From NCBI RefSeq assembly GCF_000262305.1, contig NC_017910.1, positions 1,178,001-1,242,000 on the forward strand: DNA of 64,000 nt, written 5' to 3'. The position numbers and the translations under genes are program-made. Each line of letters opens with the position of its first letter. The first letter of the stretch is position 1. Source of the DNA: Shimwellia blattae DSM 4481 = NBRC 105725 (GTDB lineage: Bacteria; Pseudomonadota; Gammaproteobacteria; Enterobacterales; Enterobacteriaceae). Below are positions 52,605 through 62,495 of this stretch, piece after piece. The notes below the pieces were generated by a model. That model worked only from the letters and a program-made list of their open reading frames with translations, ran no database searches and had not been told where the DNA came from.

Positions 52605-53459
52605 CATATTGTCCTCAGTACCCCGTTCGGGGCCACGGCGCTGAATCAGGGCCACATTGTCAACAGGGAGAACGGGGGGCGCGGTACCGGCTTTGAGCTG
52701 CGGACCGATGAGTTCGGTGTAATTCGTGTGGCAAAAGGGCTGCTGGTCACCGCCGATGGCAAAGTGCACGGCGAGGGCGATGTGCTGGATATGGATGTGG
52801 CACTTCGTGAGATAGAGACCATACGCGCTCAAATCGGGGAGTTGGCCATCGCTACCCGGCAGGCGAAAGCCCTGGGGGCCGATATCGCCAGCCAGCAGGC
52901 GATGTTTACCACACGCCTGAAGACCCTCAATGAGGTGCTTCACTTCTCAGCCCCCGGGGGGATGGCGTTTACCAGCGCTGAGCATCTGCAACTGGCGGCC
53001 GCTGACAATCTCGCCCTGAATGCGGGCGGGGATATCAGCATTGGCGCTGAGGGACATATCACCGGCCTGGCCGGAGACAGCGTGGGGATGTTTGCCCAAC
53101 ACGGCAAGCTGAGCCTGATTTCGGCACAGGGGCCGGTCCAGTTTCAGGCGCAGAATGGGGTGATGCACCTGAGTGCGGAGCAGAAACTGACCCTCATCTC
53201 AGCAAAAGAGATGCTGCTGGCCGGGAAGAAGCGCATACGCCTGGTGGGGGGCGGAAACTCCATTCTCATTGAGCAGGGACAAATCAAGTACGAGACGGCG
53301 GGGACGTATACCCGCAAGGCCAGCCGGCTGGACACGGAAGGTGGGGCTTCGCAGAGGATAGAAATGCCAGACTTGTACCCGCCAATCGAAAATAAAATTT
53401 GTATTCCTTGTCTGCTTAAAGCTATTCAGGCGAATGATGCGATAGTGCAGGGAGCATAA
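52605..53459 (+). pseudogene. vgrG2 3'-end duplicate with different C-terminus
   Basis: It matches vgrG2 from about 47129 to 47873 at near identity and keeps the DUF2345 needle. It lacks the gp27/OB regions and the transthyretin-like tail, and ends instead in EMPDLYPPIENKICIPCLL ... DAIVQGA. It begins at the recurrent tssE-like junction. It may come from another strain's vgrG2 whose tail recruits the adaptor encoded next. A product from an internal start is possible but unlikely to make a spike. Confidence 0.85.
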
Positions 53460-53461
53460 AA

Positions 53462-54226
53462 ATGGACAGTACAAAACTCATTACAGCGTTATCCTGCTGT
53501 TCAGACGAGAACATCAGCCTGCTGTTTGAAGCCGGAGCGCAGCCGGAGGCCGATTTTCTGGTACTTAAAGAGCAGCATGCCCACAGGCTGCATTCTCTGT
53601 ATATCCATCCTCAATTGACAGAATTTCAGAACTACGGTCCCTGGTTGCTGGAAATTGATAATGCAGAGCAGTTACCTGATTATCTGACGTCTTTACCGGG
53701 ATGTGCCGCAGTCATTGTTTCAACGCGTTATTCATCAATGCTGGCAGTGCAGCTATCACGTGGATGCACTATTGTGCAACCTGATGGTTCTACGGCGCTG
53801 ACGCGCTTCTATGCGAGCCATGTTATCGGTGTGCTGGCGCAGTGTGCCGAGAACGACTGGCATGCCTTTCTGTTCAACGGCATCACACAATGGTGGCTTC
53901 CTGGCGAAACGCAGTGGCAAACGCTTGCCATAAATCCCCCAGAAGTAGATAAGCCCACTAATCATATTATCAGGCTTGATAAAGCGACCTGGCAGCAGAT
54001 CACGGATAAGCCGGAAGTGACCAGCGTGTTGAGAGAATGGCAAAAAATGCCGACCAGCAGGGCGTTCCCACCGTGTGCGCAGCGACTGATGGTGATAAAG
54101 GCTTTGAAGAAAGCTGAGTGCCTGAAACTGGATAAGTCCAAAAATCGAATATTATATGCTCTTTTTTTCCTTAATGGGGGGAATATGCCGGAATCGGGTG
54201 TGCTGACGCGTACTATGAGCCCCTGA
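53462..54226 (+). CDS. T6SS effector adaptor, DUF4123 (Tap/TEC) family
   Basis: A 254-residue protein with the DUF4123 pattern (HRLHSLYIHPQLTEFQNYGPWLLEI; FYASHVIGVLAQC). DUF4123 adaptors load effectors onto a specific VgrG C-terminus and are encoded between vgrG and effector, as here (2 bp after the vgrG fragment). The C-terminal part (after ~190) is short, and whether it still has a partner is unclear. Confidence 0.82.
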   Translation: MDSTKLITALSCCSDENISLLFEAGAQPEADFLVLKEQHAHRLHSLYIHPQLTEFQNYGPWLLEIDNAEQLPDYLTSLPGCAAVIVSTRYSSMLAVQLSRGCTIVQPDGSTALTRFYASHVIGVLAQCAENDWHAFLFNGITQWWLPGETQWQTLAINPPEVDKPTNHIIRLDKATWQQITDKPEVTSVLREWQKMPTSRAFPPCAQRLMVIKALKKAECLKLDKSKNRILYALFFLNGGNMPESGVLTRTMSP

Positions 54227-54306
54227 ACACCAGATATGGCTCGCAATACGCAAGGGGCAATCGGATGACCCTGAATGCACACTAACGAATAACATAACTG
54301 GGAGTG

Positions 54307-54858
54307 ATGATGGGATTTTGGGGAAAACTTGAACGTGTTGATTCTGCGATAAACCGGTTTTATGCCCGACGAAAAGTGTGGCTCTGGGGCGTGCTGTCTC
54401 TGCCGGTGGTGTTTCTGCTCGGGTGGATAGTGTGGGTGATGTTCTGGGCCCCGCCGATGGGCGGCGTGACGCTGATTATTCACAGCAAAATTGACCGGCC
54501 CATTCTGGGGTTCAGCGTGAACGGCATGGCGGGAGGGAATGCCGGGGCTTTTGACCCCGGTAATAAGTATGCGGGTGAAAATGGAGCAACAACCTGCTGC
54601 GGCAGTATCAGCGGGAAGACTGCCGAGGTGATCTGGACGCTGGATGTCACCGGGCCACAGTACGATGCAGGAATGCGGCTGGAACAGCGGCGGCTGGTGA
54701 TGCCGCTGCCAGAACGCAAGCGGGGTGAGAACGATTTGCACGTCCATTTTTTACCGGGTGACCGGGTGCTGCTGGGGTGGAGTGATAACGCATTCTCGCC
54801 CTACGACCCGCGTAGCCCGAAGTACACTCCGTCACAACTGCACACAGAGGATAAGTGA
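54307..54858 (+). CDS. DUF3304-like membrane protein, probable effector-associated or immunity protein
   Basis: A 183-residue protein with one membrane helix (about residues 22-44) and a C-terminal domain with GGVTLIIHSKIDRPI, TTCCGSISG and a WSDNAF end. DUF3304-family proteins commonly sit next to Tle-type lipase effectors and may be immunity proteins for them; a Tle1-like remnant follows directly. Start chosen among GTG 54304 and ATGs 54307/54310. Confidence 0.62.
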   Translation: MMGFWGKLERVDSAINRFYARRKVWLWGVLSLPVVFLLGWIVWVMFWAPPMGGVTLIIHSKIDRPILGFSVNGMAGGNAGAFDPGNKYAGENGATTCCGSISGKTAEVIWTLDVTGPQYDAGMRLEQRRLVMPLPERKRGENDLHVHFLPGDRVLLGWSDNAFSPYDPRSPKYTPSQLHTEDK

Positions 54859-54860
54859 CC

Positions 54861-55339
54861 ATGGAAATGGATTTGGACGCGATTATCGCGGCTGCACACC
54901 GGGCACAGCAGGCCTGCGATTACCGGCTGGGGAACTGCTCGCGGATACTGCATATCGGGTTCTTCTTTGACGGCGTGGGGCGCAATATCGAGCAGGACGC
55001 GCCAGAAAACCGGCTGAGCAATATTGCCAGGCTGTACCGGGCATATCCAATGCCTGAAAAAAACACCTCTACAGAATCATATCAAAAGCACTACATATCC
55101 GGGCTGGGCACGCCCTTTCTCTAAAGAGAGGGGGAAGCACTTCAGCAGGTGATGGACGGGACCGGCAAATCGGTACTGGAGAGCGGGAAATCTCAGCCTG
55201 TCGATGCACTGAAAGATGTCGTCAAAGCGAAACTGGGCGGCGCCAGCAATCAGGACGTCCGCGATGAGATGAAAAAGAAACTCTTGAACATCTGGCGAAC
55301 CGCCTGAGAGTTGAGGGGGACAATGCGTTTCGTGCGCAT
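54861..55339 (+). pseudogene. Tle1-like (DUF2235) effector head, broken
   Basis: The N-terminus HIGFFFDGVGRNIEQD ... LSNIARLYRAYP matches DUF2235/Tle1 phospholipase-type effectors. A TAA at 55122-55124 interrupts the frame, which continues (EGEALQQVMDGTGKS). A frameshift at the A-run near 55268-55274 then moves coding to another frame (ETLEHLANRLRVEGDNAFR). The catalytic core (GxSxG region) is missing, so it is inactive as a lipase. Confidence 0.7.
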
Positions 55340-56011
55340 GTGGGTGATAACGCTCATTTGTATGGTGGAGCCCGTGCCAGTGAAGAACTGACGTATTTCA
55401 GGCGCGAGAAGCCGGATTGGGTTGATGTGGGGGTAGGCAAACCTAGATATCAAGCTCTTGAAGAACTTGAAAATGTTAAAGCGGTAAAAGAAGGCTGGCC
55501 TGATATCAGTGATACCAGTAAAAACCCAGCATTAAGAAGTAAGTACAATACTTTCGACGACTCTATGCAGGCTGCTGAAATCCCTACTGGTACAGTTCTT
55601 TATCGTGTAGTTGACCCTTCCTCCAGCGATAACAATATCTGCTGGATGCGTAAGTCTGAGTTCGACAAATTAACCAGCAAAAATGACTGGCGGCGGCGTT
55701 TTGCTGTGTGGAAGAGCTGGAATGAAAACGGTGAGTATGTGACCTATACCGTTCCACCAGGTCAGCAATTAAAGGTCTGGGAAGGGCGTGCAGGTACGCA
55801 AATTAATCAAAATGCACCAGAGTTTTCACTGGAAGGTGGAGCGGTGCAGATAGTGCTTGATCCGTCACAACTAAAAAAAGAGTACACCGGGCCACGGCAG
55901 AAAACAGGCTGGGGATATGGTGATACCACTAATGACCCTGTTTATCCGTATCTGGGGTTGCCGAAACTGGAAAATACCCATAACTGGTACGAACCAAAGG
56001 ATAAAAAATAA
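55340..56011 (+). pseudogene. Toxin domain behind the Tle1-like head (frame open from GTG 55340)
   Basis: 223 residues in frame with the end of the preceding remnant. From about residue 35 (GKPRYQALEEL) the sequence becomes a distinct domain: GTVLYRVVDPSSSDNN, EFDKLTSKNDWRRRFAVWKSW, TVPPGQQLKVWEG and FSLEGGAVQIVLDP. It ends one base into the next ATG. Two more tails of this toxin occur at 57022 and 59811. The order of motifs resembles the toxin end of the 48199 effector. The activity is unknown; an ADP-ribosyltransferase-like fold is speculative. Confidence 0.6.
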
Positions 56012-56985
56012 TGGCTGTATTACATCCTCAGGAATGCTACCTGCTGGAGAAGTTTATTTCTCCTGAACATTACGCCGCAACGCGCGATGCGATTATTGCC
56101 TATATTGACGCTCATGAAGCCGCATTTGCCCGTTATCTGAGAGAAATGCCGTTAAATAACCGTAAATTTCCGCTTTGGCAACGGGCTGATATGGTTTGGG
56201 GAAACCGGGTACTACCCAACATTCGTCCAATGAAAGATCGGTATACGCAGGCGTATATTTTACGCACCCACAATGATATCCAGGCATTTAACATCGGTCA
56301 TGCGATGAGCAATATTGGCAAGGGCATTACCGAATGTTGGGACGGCTGGATGACGGAAGAGGAAATCGAAACAATATCTAAACTTCAAGGAATTGCATAC
56401 AAATTAGATCAACAACTATCAACCACAATTTCTGGCGGTTGGAAAGAAGGGCGTCTGACTTATCGCGCTGAAAGTATTATCAGCGCTAACCCATTGCCTG
56501 CTGAGATCCCTCGCTATGAGCTCGATCATTCAGTTCGTATAGAAGCAGACGAAAAACCAGTCCAAACTGGTATATATTTACCAGACATAGATTTTGCTCC
56601 AGCCTGCTTTATCCCAGCCAGCTATCATCTTCCTCCAGAGGCAAACATGGGGATTGAACGAAGTGATTATGTTGGAATCGATGGAAAGCCTAGTTATAGC
56701 TGGAAAAAGTCTGAGTGGGCCAAAACAGGCTGGACACTGATCCGTCGTATCGAAGGTGAATATATCGATGTGCCGCCGGGTGGTTTTTTTCCAGAGGGGA
56801 AACCGGAGGAGCTTTATAACTGGCCACAGCGTGAAAAGAAACTTTTGCAGGAAGAGAGGGAACGTATTACCTGCTGGAGCGGCGTTTTTGCACCGTTCAT
56901 TGGCCGCTGGGCAACCATTATTAACGGCACAACGCAATATACTCACACTCACGCCGGACAGGTGATGCCGGAAAAGGCCAGATAA
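56011..56985 (+). CDS. Immunity protein, family C copy 1 (C-terminally shortened)
   Basis: A 324-residue cytosolic protein (CYLLEKFISPEHYAATRDAI; MVWGNRVLPNIRPMKDRY). It ends EKAR within the shared C-terminal module, about 30 residues short of copy 2. It overlaps the upstream toxin stop by one base, so it is that toxin's likely immunity protein. The core domain is complete. Confidence 0.74.
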   Translation: MAVLHPQECYLLEKFISPEHYAATRDAIIAYIDAHEAAFARYLREMPLNNRKFPLWQRADMVWGNRVLPNIRPMKDRYTQAYILRTHNDIQAFNIGHAMSNIGKGITECWDGWMTEEEIETISKLQGIAYKLDQQLSTTISGGWKEGRLTYRAESIISANPLPAEIPRYELDHSVRIEADEKPVQTGIYLPDIDFAPACFIPASYHLPPEANMGIERSDYVGIDGKPSYSWKKSEWAKTGWTLIRRIEGEYIDVPPGGFFPEGKPEELYNWPQREKKLLQEERERITCWSGVFAPFIGRWATIINGTTQYTHTHAGQVMPEKAR

Positions 56986-57021
56986 CAGTATTTTAATAAA
57001 ATCATAAAAAATACTTTCTGA

Positions 57022-57387
57022 ATGCAGAAAGTTGAGTTCGACAAATTAACCAGTAAAAGTGACTGGGGGCGTCGTTTTGCCGTATGGAAACGCTGGAATG
57101 AACACGGTGAGTTTGTTACTTATACTATCCTTCCTGGGCAGCCACTGAAAGTCTGTGAGGGACGAGTGAGTACCCAGACAAATGAAAATGCTCCAGAGTT
57201 CACACTTGAAGGTGACGCAATACAAATTGTACTTGATCCAACTCAATTGAAAAAAATTACACTGGTCCGCGTCAGAAAACAGGCTAGGGATATGGTGATG
57301 CGGTTAACGATCTTGTTTATCCGTATCAGGGGTTTCCAGAGCTGGAAAATACCCATAACTGGTATGAACCAAAGGACAAAAAAATAA
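57022..57387 (+). pseudogene. Toxin tail, second version, frameshifted
   Basis: The tail EFDKLTSKSDWGRRFAVWKRW ... FTLEGDAIQIVLDP is a diverged copy of that at 55340. An A7 run (57250-57256) shifts the frame; reading on in the other frame restores the expected end (YPYQGFPELENTHNWYEP). It lacks a 5' part, and 56986-57021 is filler. Confidence 0.72.
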
Positions 57388-58451
57388 TGGCTGTATTACA
57401 CCCGCAGGAATGTTATTTGCTGGAGAAATTCATTTCCCCAGAACATTACGCCGCAACCCGCGATGCAATTATTGCTTATATAGATGCTCATGAGGCCGCC
57501 TTTTCTCGTTACTTGCGAGAAATGCCGCTAAACAACCGTAAGCTACCTTTATGGCAGCAAGCTGATATGGTGTGGGGAAATCGTGTGATGCCCAATATTC
57601 GCTCCGCCAGAGAGCGTTATACTGAAGCTTTAATTCTGAGAACTCATGATAATATTCAAGCATTCAATATTGGTCATACGATGAGTGATATTCACAAAGG
57701 TATTACCGAATGCTGGAATGGCTGGATGACGGAAGAGGAAATACAAAAGATATCTGAGCTTGATGGTATAGCAGCAGAGTTAGATCGAAGGCTATCTGTT
57801 ACATTAGATGCGACATGGCATGAGGGAAATTTGACGTATGATGGCAACGGTGTTTATACCAGCGATGATATTCCTTCTAGGATACCTCGATATGAACTTG
57901 ACCTGACCGTTCGTATAGAGTCAGGTGATAATCCTGTACAGACAGGCATTTATTTGCCGGACATTGATTTTGCACCAGCCCGGTTTATACCAGCAGATTT
58001 TGGTGAACCGCCTGAAGCCAGGCAGGGAATACTGCGAAGCGATTACGTTAGCAGAGATGGCAAACGGAGCTATAGCTGGAAAAAGTCTGAGTGGGCCAAA
58101 ACAGGCTGGACGCTGATCCGTCGTGTTGAAGGTGCGTTTATTGATGTCCCGCCAGAAGGTTTTTTCCCTGAAGGAAAACCGGAAGAGCTTTATAACTGGC
58201 CGTTGCATGAGAAGAAAATCCTACAGGAAGAAAGGGAGCGTATTACCTGCTGGAGCGGCGTTTTTGCACCGTTCATTGGCCGCTGGGCAACCATTATTAA
58301 CGGCACAACGCAATATACTCACACTCACGCCGGACAGGTGATGCCGGAATTTGAAGATAAGCATGGTCAGAAACATCCGGCCCGTTGGTCGCTGCTGGAA
58401 AGGGATGATGGTGGCAGCGTGTTTGCTGTGACGCCTGAGGAGGGGAATTGA
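57387..58451 (+). CDS. Immunity protein, family C copy 2 (full length)
   Basis: A 354-residue protein with the family C core and a complete shared module (ITCWSGVFAPFIGRWATI ... ARWSLLERDDGGSVFAVTPEE). Its middle section (IQKISELDGIAAELDRRLS ... YTSDDIPSRIPRYEL) differs from copies 1 and 3. The ends are nearly identical, which suggests matching to different toxin versions. Confidence 0.75.
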   Translation: MAVLHPQECYLLEKFISPEHYAATRDAIIAYIDAHEAAFSRYLREMPLNNRKLPLWQQADMVWGNRVMPNIRSARERYTEALILRTHDNIQAFNIGHTMSDIHKGITECWNGWMTEEEIQKISELDGIAAELDRRLSVTLDATWHEGNLTYDGNGVYTSDDIPSRIPRYELDLTVRIESGDNPVQTGIYLPDIDFAPARFIPADFGEPPEARQGILRSDYVSRDGKRSYSWKKSEWAKTGWTLIRRVEGAFIDVPPEGFFPEGKPEELYNWPLHEKKILQEERERITCWSGVFAPFIGRWATIINGTTQYTHTHAGQVMPEFEDKHGQKHPARWSLLERDDGGSVFAVTPEEGN

Positions 58452-58476
58452 TCATACTGCGTAATTTGCCCTCATT

Positions 58477-58560
58477 AGATGAACTGCGCAGCAAGGTGAA
58501 GGAGATAACGATAATTAACGCCGCCCGTGTGGAGCGCCAGACAACGACAGGAGGTGAACA
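58477..58560 (+). repeat. Effector-tail segment repeated before family A copy 2
   Basis: About 85 bp equal to the last codons of the 48199 effector (ELRSKVKE..INAARVERQ) plus the AGGAGG site, joined to a tssE-like start scrap. The same segment lies at 61157-61240 and 62412-62495. It supplies the ribosome site for each family A copy. Confidence 0.9.
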
Positions 58561-59706
58561 ATGATGAGTATCGAAAAAACAAAATATCCGATGAGCGATG
58601 AGCAGGTGCGTCGCAGGCTGTTCTGGCTGTTACAGCGGCTGAGCAGCTATACCCTGTGGCAGCGCAAACGGGATGCCTGGGCATGCTTTACTGAAAAATA
58701 TGAACATGCGCTGAGAACCTGGCCGGAGGAAATTACGAAAGGGTTTGATAAAGAGGTTATTATCTGGGCATACGATGCCCTGCGCCTTTATGATGAAGGA
58801 TTACCGGAGTTGGCTGTGGGCAACCGGCAGGTATGGCAGATAAAAACAGGTGAGTTCGATCAACTTTTTCGGCCGGTAAGTTTAATTGAGAAGTACTTTT
58901 ATTGGCCTTGTCATGACGAGCGTGGCGGGCAACGGGAACCTTATCCCCCGGAAATAGAAAAAATTAATAAGTGGCGCATTGCCGCAGAGTTTTGGGGCGA
59001 TAATTTAATTTATCCACCGCATGATAATGTCTGTAATTTCTTTGATGCAGAATATTTGCTTGATCCTAAAAATTATAACTATAATTTGACTCAGCTTGCA
59101 TACCCTGTTTTTCCTGGAAATCTTCCCCCCGTCCCTGAACGCAGAGACATTATTATAAAAACTGATGATCCGGTACCCTGTGATGGTATCTGGGAGCCGG
59201 TAAATATTTTGTACAACCATAAGTTTCTGGTGATTAAAGATGGTATCAGCGGTTTTAAAAATCTCGGGGCGTACAACTATTTTATTCGCGGAATGAAGGC
59301 CCCACGTCAGATTTATTATGATGTATTGATGGAGAGCGATAAGGAAATGCTCATCACTGATGACCCCATTCGTTACCGTGATGTTCACTGGCGTCTGGTC
59401 TGGGAAGATACGCGCTACTGTGACGGTATTACCCCGGATGAGTCAGAGTATTTTCTGGATGATGCTCCGGGTAAACGTATTACCTGCCGGAGTGGTGAAC
59501 AGTGCCCGTATTCCGGACAGTGGGCCACGCTTAGCGGAGGTCATCAACAGTTTATTGATGTTCAGGCAGGAGTGATTATGCCAGAGGCCACGAAATATCA
59601 GCATGATATGTATGTACCCGAAATACGCATCCCGGCGGAGTGGAGTCTTATTGACAAGGATGATGGTGGCAGTGTATTTGCTGTGACCCCAGATGAGGAG
59701 AGTTGA
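58561..59706 (+). CDS. Immunity protein, family A copy 2
   Basis: 381 residues, nearly identical to copy 1 over most of its length. It has a variant patch at residues ~60-70 (FDKEVIIWAYDALRLYDEG) and two other small changes (CPYSGQ; DKDDGG). No toxin gene precedes it, only the 85-bp effector tail. The shared C-terminal module is intact. Confidence 0.78.
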   Translation: MMSIEKTKYPMSDEQVRRRLFWLLQRLSSYTLWQRKRDAWACFTEKYEHALRTWPEEITKGFDKEVIIWAYDALRLYDEGLPELAVGNRQVWQIKTGEFDQLFRPVSLIEKYFYWPCHDERGGQREPYPPEIEKINKWRIAAEFWGDNLIYPPHDNVCNFFDAEYLLDPKNYNYNLTQLAYPVFPGNLPPVPERRDIIIKTDDPVPCDGIWEPVNILYNHKFLVIKDGISGFKNLGAYNYFIRGMKAPRQIYYDVLMESDKEMLITDDPIRYRDVHWRLVWEDTRYCDGITPDESEYFLDDAPGKRITCRSGEQCPYSGQWATLSGGHQQFIDVQAGVIMPEATKYQHDMYVPEIRIPAEWSLIDKDDGGSVFAVTPDEES

Positions 59707-59733
59707 TCATACTGCGCGATTCACCTTCATATT

Positions 59734-60068
59734 GTCCTCAGTATCCCGTTCGGGGCCACGGCGCTGAATCAGGGCCACATTGTCAACAGGGAGAACGGGG
59801 GGCGCGGTACCCTCCAGGTCAGCAATTAAAAGTCTGGGAAGGGCGTGCAGGTACGCAAATTAATCAAAATGCACCAGAGTTTTCACTGGAAGGTGGAGCG
59901 GTGCAGATAGTGCTTGATCCGTCACAACTAAAAAAAGAGTACACCGGGCCACGGCAGAAAACAGGCTGGGGATATGGTGATACCACTAATGACCCTGTTT
60001 ATCCGTATCTGGGGTTGCCGAAACTGGAAAATACCCATAACTGGTACGAACCAAAGGATAAAAAATAA
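59734..60068 (+). pseudogene. vgrG2 scrap fused to toxin tail
   Basis: 59734-59810 matches vgrG2 (ATALNQGHIVNRENGGRG), then joins at CGCGGTACCCTCCAGG to a toxin tail nearly identical to 55762-56011 (GQQLKVWEGRAGTQIN ... NWYEPKDKK). There is no start. It overlaps the next ATG by one base, as the 55340 copy does. Confidence 0.85.
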
Positions 60069-61131
60069 TGGCTGTATTACATCCTCAGGAGTGCTACCTG
60101 CTGGAGAAGTTTATTTCTCCTGAACATTATGCCGCAACGCGCGATGCGATTATTGCCTATATTGACGCTCATGAAGCCGCATTTTCCCGTTATCTGAGAG
60201 AAATGCCGCTAAACAGCCATAAACTGCCTTTGTGGCAACAGGCTGATATGGTGTGGGGAAATCGCGTGATGGAAAATATTCGATCCGCCAGAGAGCGGTA
60301 TACAGAAGCATTTATTTTGCGTACCCATAATGATATCAGAGCATTTAACATAGGTCATACTATGAGTGATATTCGCAAAGGCATTACCGAATGCTGGGAC
60401 GGTTGGATGACGGAAGAAGAGATAGCAAAAATATTTGATATTGAAAGTCGTGCCACAGAATTAGATAAGCGGCTATCTGTGACAATTAGAGGGTCCTGGA
60501 GTGAAGGAGACTTAACTTATGATGGTGAGGGGGTCTATACCTTTGATGATATTCCAAACTCGATTCCACGATATGAGCTTGATCAGGCAGTTCGAATCGA
60601 ATTAGGTGAGATTCCAACTCAAACTGGTATTTATCTGCCTGATATAGATTTCGCACCAGCAAGATTTATTCCTGCTGATTATGGGCAACCCGCATCAGCA
60701 CGTCAGGGGTTAGAGAGAGGTAATTATGTCAGCAGAAGTGGAGAAAGTAGTATAGTTGGAAAAAGTCTCAATGGGCCAAAACAGGTTGGACACTGATCCG
60801 TCGTATCGAAGGTGAATATATCGATGTGCCGCCGGGTGGTTTTTTTCCAGAGGGGAAACCGGAGGAGCTTTATAACTGGCCGTTGCATGAGAAGAAAATC
60901 CTACAGGAAGAAAGGGAGCGTATTACCTGCTGGAGCGGCGTTTTTGCACCGTTCATTGGCCGCTGGGCAACCATTATTAACGGTGCAACGCAATATACTC
61001 ACACTTGCGCCGGACAGGTGATGCCGGAATTTGAAGATAAGCATGGTCAGAAACATCCGGCCCGTTGGTCGCTGCTGGAAAGGGATGATGGTGGTAGCGT
61101 GTTTGCTGTGACGCCTGATGAGGGGAATTGA
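60068..61131 (+). pseudogene. Immunity gene, family C copy 3, frameshifted
   Basis: The first 230 residues follow family C with its own middle section (IAKIFDIESRATELDKRLS). At GAAAGTAGTATAGTTGG (about 60739-60755) a base is missing relative to copies 1 and 2. The frame then ends at 60796, while the rest (60826-61131) continues in another frame with the full shared module. One event separates it from a working gene. Confidence 0.82.
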
Positions 61132-61240
61132 TCATACTGCGTAATTCGCCCTCATTAGATGAACTGCGCAGCAAGGTGAAGGAGAGAACGATAATTAACG
61201 CCGCCCGTGTGGAGCGCCAGACAACGACAGGAGGTGAACA

Positions 61241-62386
61241 ATGATGAGTATCGAAAAAACAAAATATCCGATGGGCGATGAGCAGGTGCGTCGCAGGCTG
61301 TTCTGGCTGTTACAACGGCTGAGCAGCTATACCCTGTGGCAGCGCAAACGGGATGCCTGGGCATGCTTTACTCAGCAATATGAACATGCGCTGAAAACCT
61401 GGCCGGAAGAGATAACGAAGGGATTTCATCCGAAAAGTATTATCAGGGCATATGAAGCGTTGCGTCTCTATGATGAAGGGTTGCCGGAGCTGGCGGCGGG
61501 CAACCGCCAGGTATGGCAACGTCAGTCAGGAGTCTTTCATCAGCTTTTTCGGCCGGTAAGTTTAATTGAGAGGTACTTTTATTGGCCTTGTCATGACGAG
61601 CGTGGCGGGCAACGGGAACCTTATCCCCCTGAAATAGAAAAAATTAATAAGTGGCGGGTCATGGCAGAATTCCGGGGTGATAATCTGTTGTATCCGCCAC
61701 ATAATAATGTCTGTAATTTTTTTGATGCGGCGACTTTGTTGAAACCCAGTAATTATATTTATAATTTAACCCAGTTGGCCTATCCGGTATTTCCTAAAAA
61801 TCTTCCCCCCGTCCCTGAACGCAGAGACATTATTATAAAAACCGACGATCCGGTACCTTGTGATGGTATCTGGGAGCCGGTAAATATTTTGTACAACCAT
61901 AAGTTTCTGGTGATTAAAGACGGTATCAGCGGCTTTAAAAATCTCGGGGCGTACAACTATTTTATTCGCGGAATGAAGGCCCCACGTCAGATTTATTATG
62001 ATGTATTGATGGAGAGCGATAAGGAAATGCTCATCACTGATGACCCCATTCGTTACCGTGATGTTCACTGGCGTCTGGTCTGGGAAGATACGCGCTACTG
62101 TGACGGTATTATCCCGGATGAGTCAGAGTATTTTCTGGATGATGCTCCGGGTAAGCGTATTACCTGCCGGAGTGGTGAACAGTGCCCGCATTCCGGACAG
62201 TGGGCCACGCTTAGCGGAGGGCACCAGCAGTTTATTGATGTTCAGGCAGGAGTGATTATGCCAGAGGCCACGAAATATCAGCATGATATGTATATACGTG
62301 AAATACGCATCCCGGCGGAGTGGAGTCTTATTGACAGGGATGATGGTGGCAGCGTGTTTGCTGTGACGCCTGATGAGGGGAATTGA
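61241..62386 (+). CDS. Immunity protein, family A copy 3
   Basis: 381 residues. It differs from copies 1 and 2 mainly at residues 88-100 (WQRQSGVFHQLF) and 140-185 (VMAEFRGDNLLYPPHNN; AATLLKPSNYIYNLTQ), with nearly identical flanks. This patchwork indicates recombination among copies or import of diverged alleles. It is preceded by the 85-bp effector tail. Confidence 0.78.
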   Translation: MMSIEKTKYPMGDEQVRRRLFWLLQRLSSYTLWQRKRDAWACFTQQYEHALKTWPEEITKGFHPKSIIRAYEALRLYDEGLPELAAGNRQVWQRQSGVFHQLFRPVSLIERYFYWPCHDERGGQREPYPPEIEKINKWRVMAEFRGDNLLYPPHNNVCNFFDAATLLKPSNYIYNLTQLAYPVFPKNLPPVPERRDIIIKTDDPVPCDGIWEPVNILYNHKFLVIKDGISGFKNLGAYNYFIRGMKAPRQIYYDVLMESDKEMLITDDPIRYRDVHWRLVWEDTRYCDGIIPDESEYFLDDAPGKRITCRSGEQCPHSGQWATLSGGHQQFIDVQAGVIMPEATKYQHDMYIREIRIPAEWSLIDRDDGGSVFAVTPDEGN

Positions 62387-62495
62387 TCATACTGCGTAAT
62401 TCGCCCTCATTAGATGAACTGCGCAGCAAGGTGAAGGAGAGAACGATAATTAACGCCGCCCGTGTGGAGCGCCAGACAACGACAGGAGGTGAACA

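Noticed and set aside
54861..55124. Intact short Tle1 lipase
   Set aside because: Only the first ~88 residues are open and the lipase catalytic region is missing.
58477..62495. Repeated ~85-bp segments as integron attC or att sites
   Set aside because: They are coding tails of the 48199 effector with a ribosome site. No integrase is in the window and they show no attC-like palindrome.
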